Position numbers and translations under genes: made by a program. The notes under the pieces were generated by a model that worked only from the letters and a program-made list of their open reading frames with translations, had not been told where the DNA came from and searched no databases. From assembly GCA_947380655.1 (NCBI GenBank), contig CANCRX010000016.1, positions 1 through 54,591 of the forward strand: a stretch of DNA of 54,591 nucleotides, written 5' to 3'. Shown in pieces: positions 16,327 through 24,567 of this stretch. Position 1 is the stretch's first letter, and each line of letters opens with the position of its first letter. The stretch is from Alcaligenaceae bacterium. GTDB taxonomy: Bacteria > Pseudomonadota > Gammaproteobacteria > Burkholderiales > Burkholderiaceae_B.

Positions 16327-16488
16327 ATGCATCGCGAAATCCGTCACACGTACTCACCTTCCTTCGTTTCTTCTTCGGCCGAGTCAGGCACCAGCACACG
16401 TCAGATCGTGTCCGATATTGCCCTGCTGGCTTTCTGGGGAGCTATGGTTCCTGCGTTTTTGTGGATTGGTAACGCTGCCGGGTTTTGA
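16327..16488 (+). CDS. Small single-span membrane protein, putatively SOS-regulated
   Basis: I do not recognise this 53-residue protein. AGGAG at 16315-16319 is seven bases before the ATG, an excellent Shine-Dalgarno. Residues 1-29 are polar with several basic residues and a serine-rich stretch. Residues 31-50 are hydrophobic and tryptophan/alanine-rich, giving one inner-membrane helix close to the C-terminus. The gene follows a LexA-like operator and a hairpin leader of about 135 nt. That layout recalls SOS-induced toxic peptides such as TisB, but there is no visible sequence similarity and toxicity is pure inference. The EamA exporter gene is convergent, 18 bases away. It could equally be a small subunit of an unseen membrane complex. 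Confidence 0.6.
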   Translation: MHREIRHTYSPSFVSSSAESGTSTRQIVSDIALLAFWGAMVPAFLWIGNAAGF

Positions 16489-16506
16489 TTGAAAGCACCC
16501 GGATCA

Positions 16507-17385
16507 TTACCCACCCGCACCAGAGAGCAACACGACACCCGTTGCGATTGCGCAGCAGCCTGCCAGGCGACCCCAGCCAACTGCTTCGCGCAGAAAATAA
16601 AGCCCCGCCAGCGTGACAAGCAGCATAGACATTTCACGCGCGGGCGCCACCAGACTAACGGGCGCGCCATTACGCAATGCGTAGAGCACCAGGATATATC
16701 CCAGAGGCGATAACAAACCGATCGCCCAGGCCAGAGGCCAATAGCCTTTTACGGCTTGCCTGGCTTGTCTTGGGTGACGGGCAACGTGCGGAAACATCAT
16801 GATTGTTTTTGTGACACAGGTTGCCCAGTCGAATAAAACGGGTGCGATAAGCAGCGTTTTGACACCATAGGCATCCACCAGGGTATAGGCTGCAATCAAC
16901 GTACCGACCAAAAACCCCCAACGGACTCCGACGATGGCTGTGGGGGTGAGTAATTTTGTGATGCGGCCCTGCGTAGCAATCAGAATCACTCCACACACCA
17001 CGCACAGCATGCCGCCGATCCCTCCGATACTGGCAGGCTCGTTCATAAATAACAGCGCACCGAAGGTGGAAAGCAGGGGGCCTGTGCCTCGTGCGACGGG
17101 ATACACCACGGACAAATCGGCTAATTGGTAGCCTCGCTGCAGGCATAAGCTATAAATGAGATGCAGCGCTCCGGATAGCACAATGCACAAAATGACCGGC
17201 AAGCTCCAGCTTGGATCGTCAACAATCAGTATCCACAAGACCCAGGGCAGGTAAATGACGGTGGAGCAAAACCCATAGGCAAACACGAAAGCGGGTCCGA
17301 CATGGGCGGCTTTCTTGTTTAATAAATTCCAGGTGGCATGGGCCACGGCAGCGGCGATGACCAGAAGGAGGGAGGAGTATGTCAT
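16507..17385 (-). CDS. EamA/DMT-family transporter
   Basis: Inner-membrane protein of 292 residues with about ten hydrophobic segments arranged as two EamA repeats (roughly 3-135 and 150-288). DMT proteins of this type export amino acids, metabolites or drugs, mostly by proton exchange. Conserved repeat features include YPVARGTGPLLSTFGALLFMNEPAS in the first half and PAREMSMLLVTLAGLYFLREAV in the second. It is monocistronic and convergent with the small membrane protein gene. No substrate clue is visible. Confidence 0.85.
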   Translation of the reverse strand: MTYSSLLLVIAAAVAHATWNLLNKKAAHVGPAFVFAYGFCSTVIYLPWVLWILIVDDPSWSLPVILCIVLSGALHLIYSLCLQRGYQLADLSVVYPVARGTGPLLSTFGALLFMNEPASIGGIGGMLCVVCGVILIATQGRITKLLTPTAIVGVRWGFLVGTLIAAYTLVDAYGVKTLLIAPVLFDWATCVTKTIMMFPHVARHPRQARQAVKGYWPLAWAIGLLSPLGYILVLYALRNGAPVSLVAPAREMSMLLVTLAGLYFLREAVGWGRLAGCCAIATGVVLLSGAGG

Positions 17386-17512
17386 CCAAAACCTAAAAAT
17401 GTAGTAGAATCATGGGCTAACGTTTACATCCTCTGCCCGGTTGTGTCGCTTGAATAGGTCAAGTGTGCACCAAAATACCAAATTACCGAGAGCATGATGT
17501 CATGGAGTTGTT

Positions 17513-17896
17513 ATGAACCTGATTGAAATTCTTGAAAAAGAAGAAATCGCCCGTCTGACAGGCGGCAAATCTATTCCCGAATTCGCACCTGGTGACACCG
17601 TTGTCGTCAGCGTTAATGTAGTCGAAGGCACACGTAAGCGTGCGCAGGCTTTCGAAGGCGTCGTCATTGCACGTCGCAATCGTGGTCTGAACTCAGCTTT
17701 CATCGTTCGCAAGATTTCTTCTGGCGAAGCCGTTGAGCGTACATTCCAGTTGTACTCACCCCAGATTGCTTCGATCGAAGTCAAGCGCCGCGGTGATGTA
17801 CGTCGTGCCAAGCTCTACTACCTGCGTGATCGTTCAGGTAAGTCGGCACGTATTAAAGAAAAACTGGTCCGCAAGACCGTTGTTGCTGCAGCTTAA
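17513..17896 (+). CDS. rplS: 50S ribosomal protein L19
   Basis: A 127-residue L19 at the interface of the two ribosomal subunits. The N-terminus MNLIEILEKEEIAR, then PEFAPGDTVVVSVNVVEGTRKRAQAFEGVVIARR and the basic C-terminal KLYYLRDRSGKSARIKEK, are unmistakable. It has its own upstream region of about 127 bases (TGGAG six bases before the ATG) and its own terminator. The usual partners rpsP, rimM and trmD are not next to it: an EamA gene lies upstream. Confidence 0.97.
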   Translation: MNLIEILEKEEIARLTGGKSIPEFAPGDTVVVSVNVVEGTRKRAQAFEGVVIARRNRGLNSAFIVRKISSGEAVERTFQLYSPQIASIEVKRRGDVRRAKLYYLRDRSGKSARIKEKLVRKTVVAAA

Positions 17897-17916
17897 TTTA
17901 CAAGCTGTTTGCTCTG

Positions 17917-17945
17917 AAAGGCACCCTGAAATGGGTGCTTTTTTT
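17917..17945 (+). terminator. Intrinsic terminator after rplS
   Basis: GCACCC (17921-17926) pairs with GGGTGC (17933-17938), loop TGAAAT, followed by seven T and preceded by AAAG that can extend the stem. Confidence 0.9.
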
Positions 17946-18007
17946 ATGGGTAAAACATAATCTTAATTGACGGGCTTTTAGTTTGAGCCGGGTCGTGAGA
18001 GGTCAGC

Positions 18008-18709
18008 CTAGTGATTGCCAAGATACAGTTGTGTCATCTTACTGTCGGACAAAAGATCCTTTGCAGCACCTGACAATACGCAACTTCCCTGGTCCAGAAT
18101 GTAGCCGCGATCACTGATTTCCAACGCTTGTCGAGCGCGTTGCTCAACCATCAGAACTGCCACGCCACGCTTGGGTAATTCGGTGACCAGTTCAAATACT
18201 TTTTCAACCAGCGCAGGCGCGAGGGCCGCAGTGGGTTCGTCGAGTACCATCAGTTTAGGCGCGGGCATCAGGGCACGGGCAAAGGCTAGCTGTTGACGTT
18301 CACCACCGGACAGGTTGCCTGCGCGTTGCGATAACTTTTCTATCAGAGCAGGGAAGGCCTCGAGGACCTCCTTCATGCGTGACTGAATCTGTTTCACACC
18401 GCGAACGACCAGTAAATTTTCACGAACAGTGAGTGAGGAAAACACATTGGCGACTTGCGGGACATAGGCCAGCCCTGCGTAAAAGCGGTCTTCGGCAGCC
18501 ATGTGGGTGATGGACAATGCATCAAGTGAAATTTCACCACGCACTCGCGGCAGTAACCCCAATACGGCTTTGACAAGCGTGGATTTTCCCGCACCATTGG
18601 TGCCGGCAATCGTCACGATTTCACCACGCTGTACCTCCAGACTGATGTGGTGAATGATATCCACATCGCTATAGCCACCAGAGATCGCATTCAAGCTTAG
18701 CAAACTCAT
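18008..18709 (-). CDS. livF: Branched-chain-type ABC transporter ATPase LivF (cluster 1)
   Basis: Second nucleotide-binding subunit (233 aa) of a HAAT-family importer. Walker A is GTNGAGKST (about 35-43), the signature is LSGGERQQ, Walker B is LMVLDEPTAAL, and the switch histidine is replaced in the usual LivF way (LMVEQRARQ). It is the last gene of the minus-strand run amidohydrolase-livJ-livH-livM-livG-livF and overlaps livG by 4 bases. The substrate is not fixed by sequence; relatives import branched-chain amino acids, amides, urea or aromatic acids. Confidence 0.9.
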   Translation of the reverse strand: MSLLSLNAISGGYSDVDIIHHISLEVQRGEIVTIAGTNGAGKSTLVKAVLGLLPRVRGEISLDALSITHMAAEDRFYAGLAYVPQVANVFSSLTVRENLLVVRGVKQIQSRMKEVLEAFPALIEKLSQRAGNLSGGERQQLAFARALMPAPKLMVLDEPTAALAPALVEKVFELVTELPKRGVAVLMVEQRARQALEISDRGYILDQGSCVLSGAAKDLLSDSKMTQLYLGNH

Positions 18710-19464
18710 GCGATACCTCCCATGTAGGCTTGCTGGACGCGTGGATCATCGAGTACCGATTTGGGATCACCTTCTGCTAGAACGGTACCGCGATCCATCA
18801 CGATCAGTCTTTTGGTCAGAGACTTCAAAGCTTGCAGATGGTGCTCGATCACGATGAATGCGATGCCTTGAGCATTCAGCGTTTGCACATGCTGACAGAT
18901 TTCCTCAATCAATACCGGATTGACACCTGCAAACGGCTCATCAAGAAGAATGCAGCGCGGATCTAACATCAGCACACGTCCGAGTTCGAGTAATTTTTTT
19001 TGTCCACCAGAAAGTTGGCTGGCTTGCGTATCGCGTACCTTGGCCAGATTTAAAAAGCTGAGAATGCTGTCAGCCTTTTCGGTCAGCGCTTGCTCACGAT
19101 TTTTGCGGGCTACCGTAAAGATCAGTGAAGCAAATAACTGTTCACCCTGTGGATTCGGCGCGGCCGCAAGTAAGTTTTCGTGGACGGTGAGGGATTTAAA
19201 TTCTCGGGGGACTTGAAAGGTCCTCACAAGACCGCGCTGCGCACGCAAATAAGGCGGCATCGTTGTAATGTCATGACCGTCGAAGAGTATTTTCCCACTT
19301 GCAGAGGACTGCTGGCCAGCAATGGCTGCAAAGAGGGTGCTTTTACCTGCGCCGTTCGTACCCGCAATACCCAGGATTTCATGACTCTTTAATGAGAGTG
19401 ATACCGCATCAACCGCAGTAAATCCGCCGTATCTGCAACTGACGTTTTGAACCTGAAGCATCAT
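18706..19464 (-). CDS. livG: Branched-chain-type ABC transporter ATPase LivG (cluster 1)
   Basis: First nucleotide-binding subunit (252 aa). Walker A GTNGAGKST, signature LSGGQKKLLELG, Walker B CILLDEPFAGVNP and switch VIEHHLQAL are all intact. The C-terminal GDPKSVLDDPRVQQAYMG is the LivG tail. It overlaps both its neighbours by 4 bases, so all ATPase and permease genes here are translationally coupled. Confidence 0.92.
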   Translation of the reverse strand: MMLQVQNVSCRYGGFTAVDAVSLSLKSHEILGIAGTNGAGKSTLFAAIAGQQSSASGKILFDGHDITTMPPYLRAQRGLVRTFQVPREFKSLTVHENLLAAAPNPQGEQLFASLIFTVARKNREQALTEKADSILSFLNLAKVRDTQASQLSGGQKKLLELGRVLMLDPRCILLDEPFAGVNPVLIEEICQHVQTLNAQGIAFIVIEHHLQALKSLTKRLIVMDRGTVLAEGDPKSVLDDPRVQQAYMGGIA

Positions 19465-20342
19465 GAGGTGCTTTTCCCAAACAATCCATTGGGGCGATAC
19501 ATGGTGACAAGAATCAGTGCGAGCCCGACTGCAGCCAGACGAACACTCGACATTTGTACCTCTGAGACGCCAGGAATGAAGTCTTTGATAAACCGTGAAC
19601 CCTCGAGAAAGACCATCAGCAATACCGCACCACCAAGCGCACCACGCACGGTACCCGATCCTCCCATGATCAGTCCCATCCAGACATAAAAAGTAACGAG
19701 CGGGACAAATTGCTCAGGGCTGATAAAGGTAATAAAGTGCGCGTAAAACGCACCGGCCAGTCCAGCGAGCACAGCTCCGACCATAAAAATTTGAACTTTG
19801 AATTTTGTTGGATTTTTACCTAATGCCATCAGCGCGGGCTCATCATCGCCAATTGCGCGCAACAATCGACCCAGCGGGCTGCGAGTCAGGCGCACAGTGC
19901 CCCACGCGACAAGGGCCGTGACCACCAGTAAGATAAAAAATAATGCAGTATCAGAGGCTGCCGGCCCGAGCGAAGCAAATACTTTAGGTATGCCGGGCAG
20001 GCCCTGAACGCCTTTAGTCAGCCATTCTTCTTGTTGAATGGTGATGCGCACTGCTTCAGAAAAGCCAAGCGTGACAATCGCTAAGTAGTCTTCACGTAGC
20101 CGCAATGAAAGTAAGCCCAGCGGCAAGGCGCTAATCCCCGCGAGGAGTCCTGCCGCAGCAAAGCTCAGGATTAAGGGGACTCCCGAGAGCGCAAGCAGGG
20201 CAGAGGTGTAGGCACCGATTGCAAAAAAGGCGACCACGCCAAAATTAACCAGCCTGGTGAGTCCGAACTGTAAATTCAGACCCAGTGCAAGCAGTGCATA
20301 AATCAGCGCGATGATGCCGATGGCTTGAAGGTATGCGGTCAT
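19461..20342 (-). CDS. livM: Branched-chain-type ABC transporter permease LivM (cluster 1)
   Basis: Inner-membrane permease (293 aa) with about eight to nine hydrophobic segments. LNLQFGLTRLVNFGVVAFFAIGAYTSA near the N-terminus and GLAGAFYAHFITFISPEQF in the second half are the LivM signatures. The cytoplasmic loop RSPLGRLLRAIGDDEPALMALGKN contacts the ATPases. It forms the channel with LivH encoded 36 bases upstream. Confidence 0.9.
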   Translation of the reverse strand: MTAYLQAIGIIALIYALLALGLNLQFGLTRLVNFGVVAFFAIGAYTSALLALSGVPLILSFAAAGLLAGISALPLGLLSLRLREDYLAIVTLGFSEAVRITIQQEEWLTKGVQGLPGIPKVFASLGPAASDTALFFILLVVTALVAWGTVRLTRSPLGRLLRAIGDDEPALMALGKNPTKFKVQIFMVGAVLAGLAGAFYAHFITFISPEQFVPLVTFYVWMGLIMGGSGTVRGALGGAVLLMVFLEGSRFIKDFIPGVSEVQMSSVRLAAVGLALILVTMYRPNGLFGKSTS

Positions 20343-20378
20343 ATTTGGAGACTCATTATCTGGGGCGTTATTGCGAAA

Positions 20379-21248
20379 TCATCTGATCAACTCCACGCGA
20401 CCCATCAAACCAGCTGGACGAACTAAAAGTACCAGTGCCAGAACACCGAAAGACAGCACTAGCTTATAAGAGGGACCGAGTAAGGGGACGGACAGCTCCT
20501 GCGCAACTGACATGAGTAACGCCCCAATCACGGCACCTACCGGACTACCAATCCCACCTAGTACCATCGCTGCAAAAGCAGGGATGAGATGGTCCCAGCC
20601 AAGCTCAGGCATGACAACCGCTTTCATGCCGAGGAGAACGCCACCGATTGCTGACAGTACACCGACCAACAGCCACAGTCCAATCATCAGTTTGCGCGCG
20701 CGTATGCCGCTCGCACGCGCCAGATCCGGATTGTCAGAGACCGCTCGCAGTTGCCGACCAAAACTTGTCCGATAGAGCAGGATAAATACGACAGCTAAAC
20801 ATCCAAGCGCGGCACCCGCGATCGCCAGATCGGTTGGCAAGATACGGATACCATCAAAATTCCAGGCACGCACCAAAGGAATCTTGAAGGTGCGCTGATC
20901 ATGTCCTGCAAAAAACGAAATCACACTGCGCAATACAAATCCCAGTCCAATGGCCGCGAGAAGGGATGCGATCATTGGTTGGCGTGCCAGTTTTTTGAAA
21001 ATCAACTCGTACGAGGCCGCAGAAAGAACCGCGGTAATCAGCGCGGCGACAATCGTAGCCAGCACGAGCGAGTGCATGCCGAGCATTTGTGCACCCACGG
21101 CCATGAATGCTCCCGTGGTCATAAAATCGCCCGTTGCAGCATTGGGGAATCGATTCACACCCATGACGAGCGTCATGGCGAGCGCTGGCAACGCCACCAC
21201 CAAACCTTCGGTGATGCCGTTGATCAGCAGATTTAAAAATTGAATCAA
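20379..21248 (-). CDS. livH: Branched-chain-type ABC transporter permease LivH (cluster 1)
   Basis: Inner-membrane permease (289 aa). The N-terminus FLNLLINGITEGLVVALPALAMTLVMGV and the ATPase-contact loop RTSFGRQLRAVSDNPDLARASGI are typical of LivH. GIGSPVGAVIGALLMSVAQEL is the conserved last third. It starts only two bases after livJ ends. Confidence 0.9.
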   Translation of the reverse strand: MIQFLNLLINGITEGLVVALPALAMTLVMGVNRFPNAATGDFMTTGAFMAVGAQMLGMHSLVLATIVAALITAVLSAASYELIFKKLARQPMIASLLAAIGLGFVLRSVISFFAGHDQRTFKIPLVRAWNFDGIRILPTDLAIAGAALGCLAVVFILLYRTSFGRQLRAVSDNPDLARASGIRARKLMIGLWLLVGVLSAIGGVLLGMKAVVMPELGWDHLIPAFAAMVLGGIGSPVGAVIGALLMSVAQELSVPLLGPSYKLVLSFGVLALVLLVRPAGLMGRVELIR

Positions 21249-21250
21249 AT

Positions 21251-22477
21251 TTAGACGCCAGGAGGAATAGAGACAACATCCTTTCTGACTAACTCGCCTT
21301 TTTCGATTACATACACACCAAAATCAGGCGTGACATCACCATACTTATCAAAGTCCAGTTTGCTGGAGGCGCCTTCGTAGTTGATTTTTTCTTTCTTGGC
21401 CAGCAAAGCCTTGCCTTCTGCAAACGTAAAGACCGGTGTGCCACCAGGGTTGCCGATTTCGCGGATCTTGGCGTTGACCTGTTCAGTCGTCGCTCCTGGT
21501 CCAGCCGCCTCGATGGCGAGTGCCAGCACGATCACCATGTCATAGGTCATTGCAGCGTAGACATTGGTGGAGCCTGGCTTACCTGTGGCTTTTGTATAGA
21601 GCGCATCGTAATGTGCGTAGGACTTGCTCTTTTCATTTGAAACGCTGTCCACAGAGATGATGCCTTCTGTGACTTCGTTGCCCAGAGCTTTGACCAGATC
21701 AGGACTGGCTGCCCAGCCTGGCATGATCCATTTAACTGGTGTGCCGGACTGGAACCATTCACGCAAAATAATGGTGGTGTCTGGCAAGTAAGAGCCCGTC
21801 ACGATGACATCAGGTTTTGCATCAAGGATTTTTTGCAGTTCGCTGCGATAGCTAGGACGGTTGGGCTCGTAGGTCACATGTGCCACGACTTTTCCGCCCG
21901 CTGCCTCCCAGGCTTTCGTGAAGCCTTGTGTATTACCCAGACCGGAGGCATTGTTAAACGCCATCGTTGCTGGACGCTTGTAGCCGTTCTTTTTGCAAAT
22001 TTCGGCAAACGCCTGACCAAAGCGATCATTGGTCGCCTGATAGCGCCAGACCAGATCTTTTGTGTCCAGAGTGGAGATCGCGGGCGCACCCGAGGTGTTC
22101 ATTTCAATAATACCGGCCGCATCGGTCAACGGCATGACCGCCAAGGTTACCCCGGATGCCCACGTACCAAGCAAGGCCTGAACCTTGTTGACTTCAATTA
22201 ATTTTTTTGCGGCAAGCACGGCTGCGTCAGGCTTGGTTTGGCTGTCTTCGCTAAATAACTCAAGCTTGACGCCTGCAGCGCCACCGGCTGCGTTGACTTC
22301 GTCAACCCCCATGCGAATAGCTTGTTGCATGCCTGGGCCGTAAGGGCTGCCTGCACCCGTTACTGGGCAGAGCGAACCGACCCGAAAGGTGCCGCCAGAT
22401 TGGGCAAATGCAAAGCCAGGCAACATTTGCAAGGCTGCTGAGGCAGCGGAGAGCTTCAATAGGCTACGACGATCCAT
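21251..22477 (-). CDS. HAAT-family periplasmic substrate-binding protein (cluster 1)
   Basis: Type I periplasmic binding protein (408 aa). The N-terminus MDRRSLLKLSAASAALQ is a twin-arginine-like signal ending at FAFAQ, so export may use Tat. The mature part begins with FRVGSLCPVTGAGSPYGPGMQQA, the LivJ-type first lobe. I chose the ATG at 22477; a GTG or ATG further up would add 26 residues with no signal character. It is transcribed right after the amidohydrolase. A binding protein paired with a hydrolase suggests import of an amide, dipeptide or cyclic imide, which is inference. Confidence 0.88.
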   Translation of the reverse strand: MDRRSLLKLSAASAALQMLPGFAFAQSGGTFRVGSLCPVTGAGSPYGPGMQQAIRMGVDEVNAAGGAAGVKLELFSEDSQTKPDAAVLAAKKLIEVNKVQALLGTWASGVTLAVMPLTDAAGIIEMNTSGAPAISTLDTKDLVWRYQATNDRFGQAFAEICKKNGYKRPATMAFNNASGLGNTQGFTKAWEAAGGKVVAHVTYEPNRPSYRSELQKILDAKPDVIVTGSYLPDTTIILREWFQSGTPVKWIMPGWAASPDLVKALGNEVTEGIISVDSVSNEKSKSYAHYDALYTKATGKPGSTNVYAAMTYDMVIVLALAIEAAGPGATTEQVNAKIREIGNPGGTPVFTFAEGKALLAKKEKINYEGASSKLDFDKYGDVTPDFGVYVIEKGELVRKDVVSIPPGV

Positions 22478-22496
22478 GACGGTGTGCTCCAAGTGA

Positions 22497-23720
22497 TTAA
22501 TGTTTGTAAGTTTTGCCATCTTTGATAATGACACGAATTTGATCACCTTGCCCAAGCAAGCAAGAGATGTCAGTTAAGGGGTTTCCATCGACGAGTAACA
22601 GATCTGCGATTGCCCCGGCTTTGATGATCCCTAGCTGATCGGTCATGCCGATGATTTCGGCACCAATCAGGGTGGCTTGCTGCAAGACCATGCCGTTGCC
22701 AAGAATATCCGCACGCAATTTCAACTCTTCGGATTCGTGTCGGTGCATGGCGCCCAGGAGGTCAGAACCAACCCCCATTTTGACGCCAGCCTTAGCGAGG
22801 ATCTCCAGGGCTTTTTTACCTGCACCGCGAACTCCTTCAATCTTAGCAACAGACTCTGCTGGGAGCCCAAGTGCCGCGCCCTCATTGGCCAGGGCTTCAT
22901 AGGTAATCAGCGTCGGCACCATAAAGGCATTGTGCTCGCGCATCACGTTGGCAGCAGCCTCATCAACCAGATTTCCATGCTCGATGGTGCGCACACCGCA
23001 TTGCACTGCACGACTGATGGCGCGTGGCGTATAGGCGTGCGCCATCACATAAGTACCAGCATTGGTAGCCTCTTCAACGGCTGCACGGATTTCTTTTTCT
23101 GAGTAACCGAGGAAATGAATCGGATCATTGGGAGAGGCAACACCACCAGAGGCCATGATCTTGATCTGTGAGGCGCCCATCTGAATTTCCTCACGGATTG
23201 CCAGGCGGATGTTGTCCTCACCATCCACCACACGTGCGATATTGCCGATACGCTGTGAACAGGCGCAAGGCTCGATGATGTCACTGCGCGCACGAAAATC
23301 GCCATGTCCACCGGTTTGGGACAGGGCGCGGCCCGAGGGGAATATCCTGGGTCCGTCAATAATGTCGGTACGGGTTGCCTCGGCCAAGCTCCAGTTGGCA
23401 CCGCCTGCATCACGCACACTGGTGAAACCACGCATCAGAATGCCTGACAGGATCGGCACGGCACGCAACGTGGCTAAAGCGTTGGGCAGATTGGCGTTGA
23501 GTCCCAGATTGACCTGTGAGGCCACAATGTGGGTGTGGCAGTCAATCATGCCGGGCATAATTGTTAAGCCACGTGCATCAATGATTTGCGCACCAGCGGG
23601 GGCCTTCAGTCCGATACCCGTTTGGGTGATTTTGCCGTGTTCGATCAATACGTCTGCAGGTTTGACGTTCAATGCAACTACATCTAGGACGTTGCCGCCC
23701 TGAATCAATATGGCTGTCAT
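22497..23720 (-). CDS. Metal-dependent amidohydrolase (imidazolonepropionase / Xaa-Pro dipeptidase-like)
   Basis: Amidohydrolase-superfamily enzyme of 407 residues with a binuclear metal site. Motifs in order: MIDCHTHIV (HxH), the carboxylated-lysine segment QIKIMASGGVASPNDP, MAHAYTPRAI, RTIEHGNLVDE, and MGVGSDLLGAMHRHE with the catalytic Asp. The C-terminus IADLLLVDGNPLTDI is a family hallmark. Members cleave dipeptides with C-terminal proline, arginine or lysine, or carbamate-like substrates. It leads the liv operon, so it probably acts on what the transporter brings in. The start is ATG at 23720, next to an in-frame GTG at 23723. Confidence 0.87.
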   Translation of the reverse strand: MTAILIQGGNVLDVVALNVKPADVLIEHGKITQTGIGLKAPAGAQIIDARGLTIMPGMIDCHTHIVASQVNLGLNANLPNALATLRAVPILSGILMRGFTSVRDAGGANWSLAEATRTDIIDGPRIFPSGRALSQTGGHGDFRARSDIIEPCACSQRIGNIARVVDGEDNIRLAIREEIQMGASQIKIMASGGVASPNDPIHFLGYSEKEIRAAVEEATNAGTYVMAHAYTPRAISRAVQCGVRTIEHGNLVDEAAANVMREHNAFMVPTLITYEALANEGAALGLPAESVAKIEGVRGAGKKALEILAKAGVKMGVGSDLLGAMHRHESEELKLRADILGNGMVLQQATLIGAEIIGMTDQLGIIKAGAIADLLLVDGNPLTDISCLLGQGDQIRVIIKDGKTYKH

Positions 23721-23728
23721 CACAATCC

Positions 23729-23758
23729 AATCATTATTTCAAAATGGTGAAAATGATT
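23729..23758. promoter_or_regulatory. Inverted repeat upstream of the amidohydrolase/liv operon
   Basis: AATCATT (23729-23735) and AATGATT (23752-23758) form an inverted repeat with further partial symmetry inside (TTTCA / TGAAA). It lies just upstream of the amidohydrolase start and could be an operator for a regulator not encoded in the window. Confidence 0.35.
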
Positions 23759-23832
23759 ATTCCATATAGTTGGCTAGATTCGGTTAAAAAGGAGGTCATC
23801 TTTTAATTGTTTTCATTAATCTTTGTTTAACT

Positions 23833-24567
23833 ATGTCAGATCAACCGCAACCAACCACGCGTGTGCGCCGCCCACCACATCGACCCGCGTTTGATCCGCA
23901 TGTTCAGCCTTGGGTCGTCTCGACACAGGCTTTTACTGCCGTACCGTCCGAGCATTTGAGCGTCGATGCGGTTAGAGCAGTGCTTTCAGCCAATATTCAA
24001 CGACCACTGGATATTCCTGACGAGTCGGCCCGGCGCCATCCCGGGCGGGAAGGAACCCCTGTTGAGGCAGCAGTGCTAGTGCCTTTAGTCATGCGTCCTG
24101 AAGGCTTAACCGTCTTGCTGACACAGCGCACGGCGCATCTGAATGACCATGCGGGGCAAATCAGCTTTCCGGGCGGCAAGATCGAGACGACAGACCAGGA
24201 TGCCATTGCGGCTGCCTTACGCGAGACAGAGGAGGAAACGGGTTTGTCCAGGGAGTTTGTTCAGGTGCTGGGGGGGCTGCCACGCTATCTGACGGCAACG
24301 GGGTTTGCGATCAGTCCGATTACCGCTTTGGTCGAACCTGGCTTTACCTTGTGTCCAGATACCTTCGAGGTCGCTGAGGTGTTTGAGGTGCCGCTGTCCT
24401 TTCTCACAGACCCCGCTAATTTTCGTCTCCATCGTGCAGAGTTAGCAGACGGAACAACGCGTCAGTATTATTCGGCACCCTGGAACCAGTATTTCATCTG
24501 GGGCGCCACAGCCGCCATGTTGCTTGGCATGTGTCAGATCCTGTCGGAAGCCGCATTACGCGACTAA
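23833..24567 (+). CDS. CoA pyrophosphatase, nudix family
   Basis: Nudix hydrolase of 244 residues. The nudix box is complete: GGKIETTDQDAIAAALRE followed by TEEETGL, fitting GX5EX7REUXEEXGU. The preceding LLTQRTAHLNDHAGQISFPGG is the CoA-diphosphatase motif, so it should split CoA or acyl-CoA to 4'-phosphopantetheine and 3',5'-ADP. The ATG lacks a clear Shine-Dalgarno. Its end overlaps the end of convergent rsgA by 4 bases. Confidence 0.92.
   Translation: MSDQPQPTTRVRRPPHRPAFDPHVQPWVVSTQAFTAVPSEHLSVDAVRAVLSANIQRPLDIPDESARRHPGREGTPVEAAVLVPLVMRPEGLTVLLTQRTAHLNDHAGQISFPGGKIETTDQDAIAAALRETEEETGLSREFVQVLGGLPRYLTATGFAISPITALVEPGFTLCPDTFEVAEVFEVPLSFLTDPANFRLHRAELADGTTRQYYSAPWNQYFIWGATAAMLLGMCQILSEAALRD

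Noticed and set aside
16304..16492. 62-codon ORF overlapping the small membrane protein as the main product
   Set aside because: Its ribosome-binding site is distant and locked in a hairpin, whereas the 16327 frame has an ideal AGGAG.
16478..16502. CCGGGT / ACCCGG hairpin as a terminator for the small membrane protein
   Set aside because: Six base pairs with a 13-base loop and no T-run is too weak.
23791..23796. GGAGGT as ribosome-binding site for the nudix gene or a small ORF
   Set aside because: The nudix ATG is about 37 bases away and no start codon lies at normal spacing.
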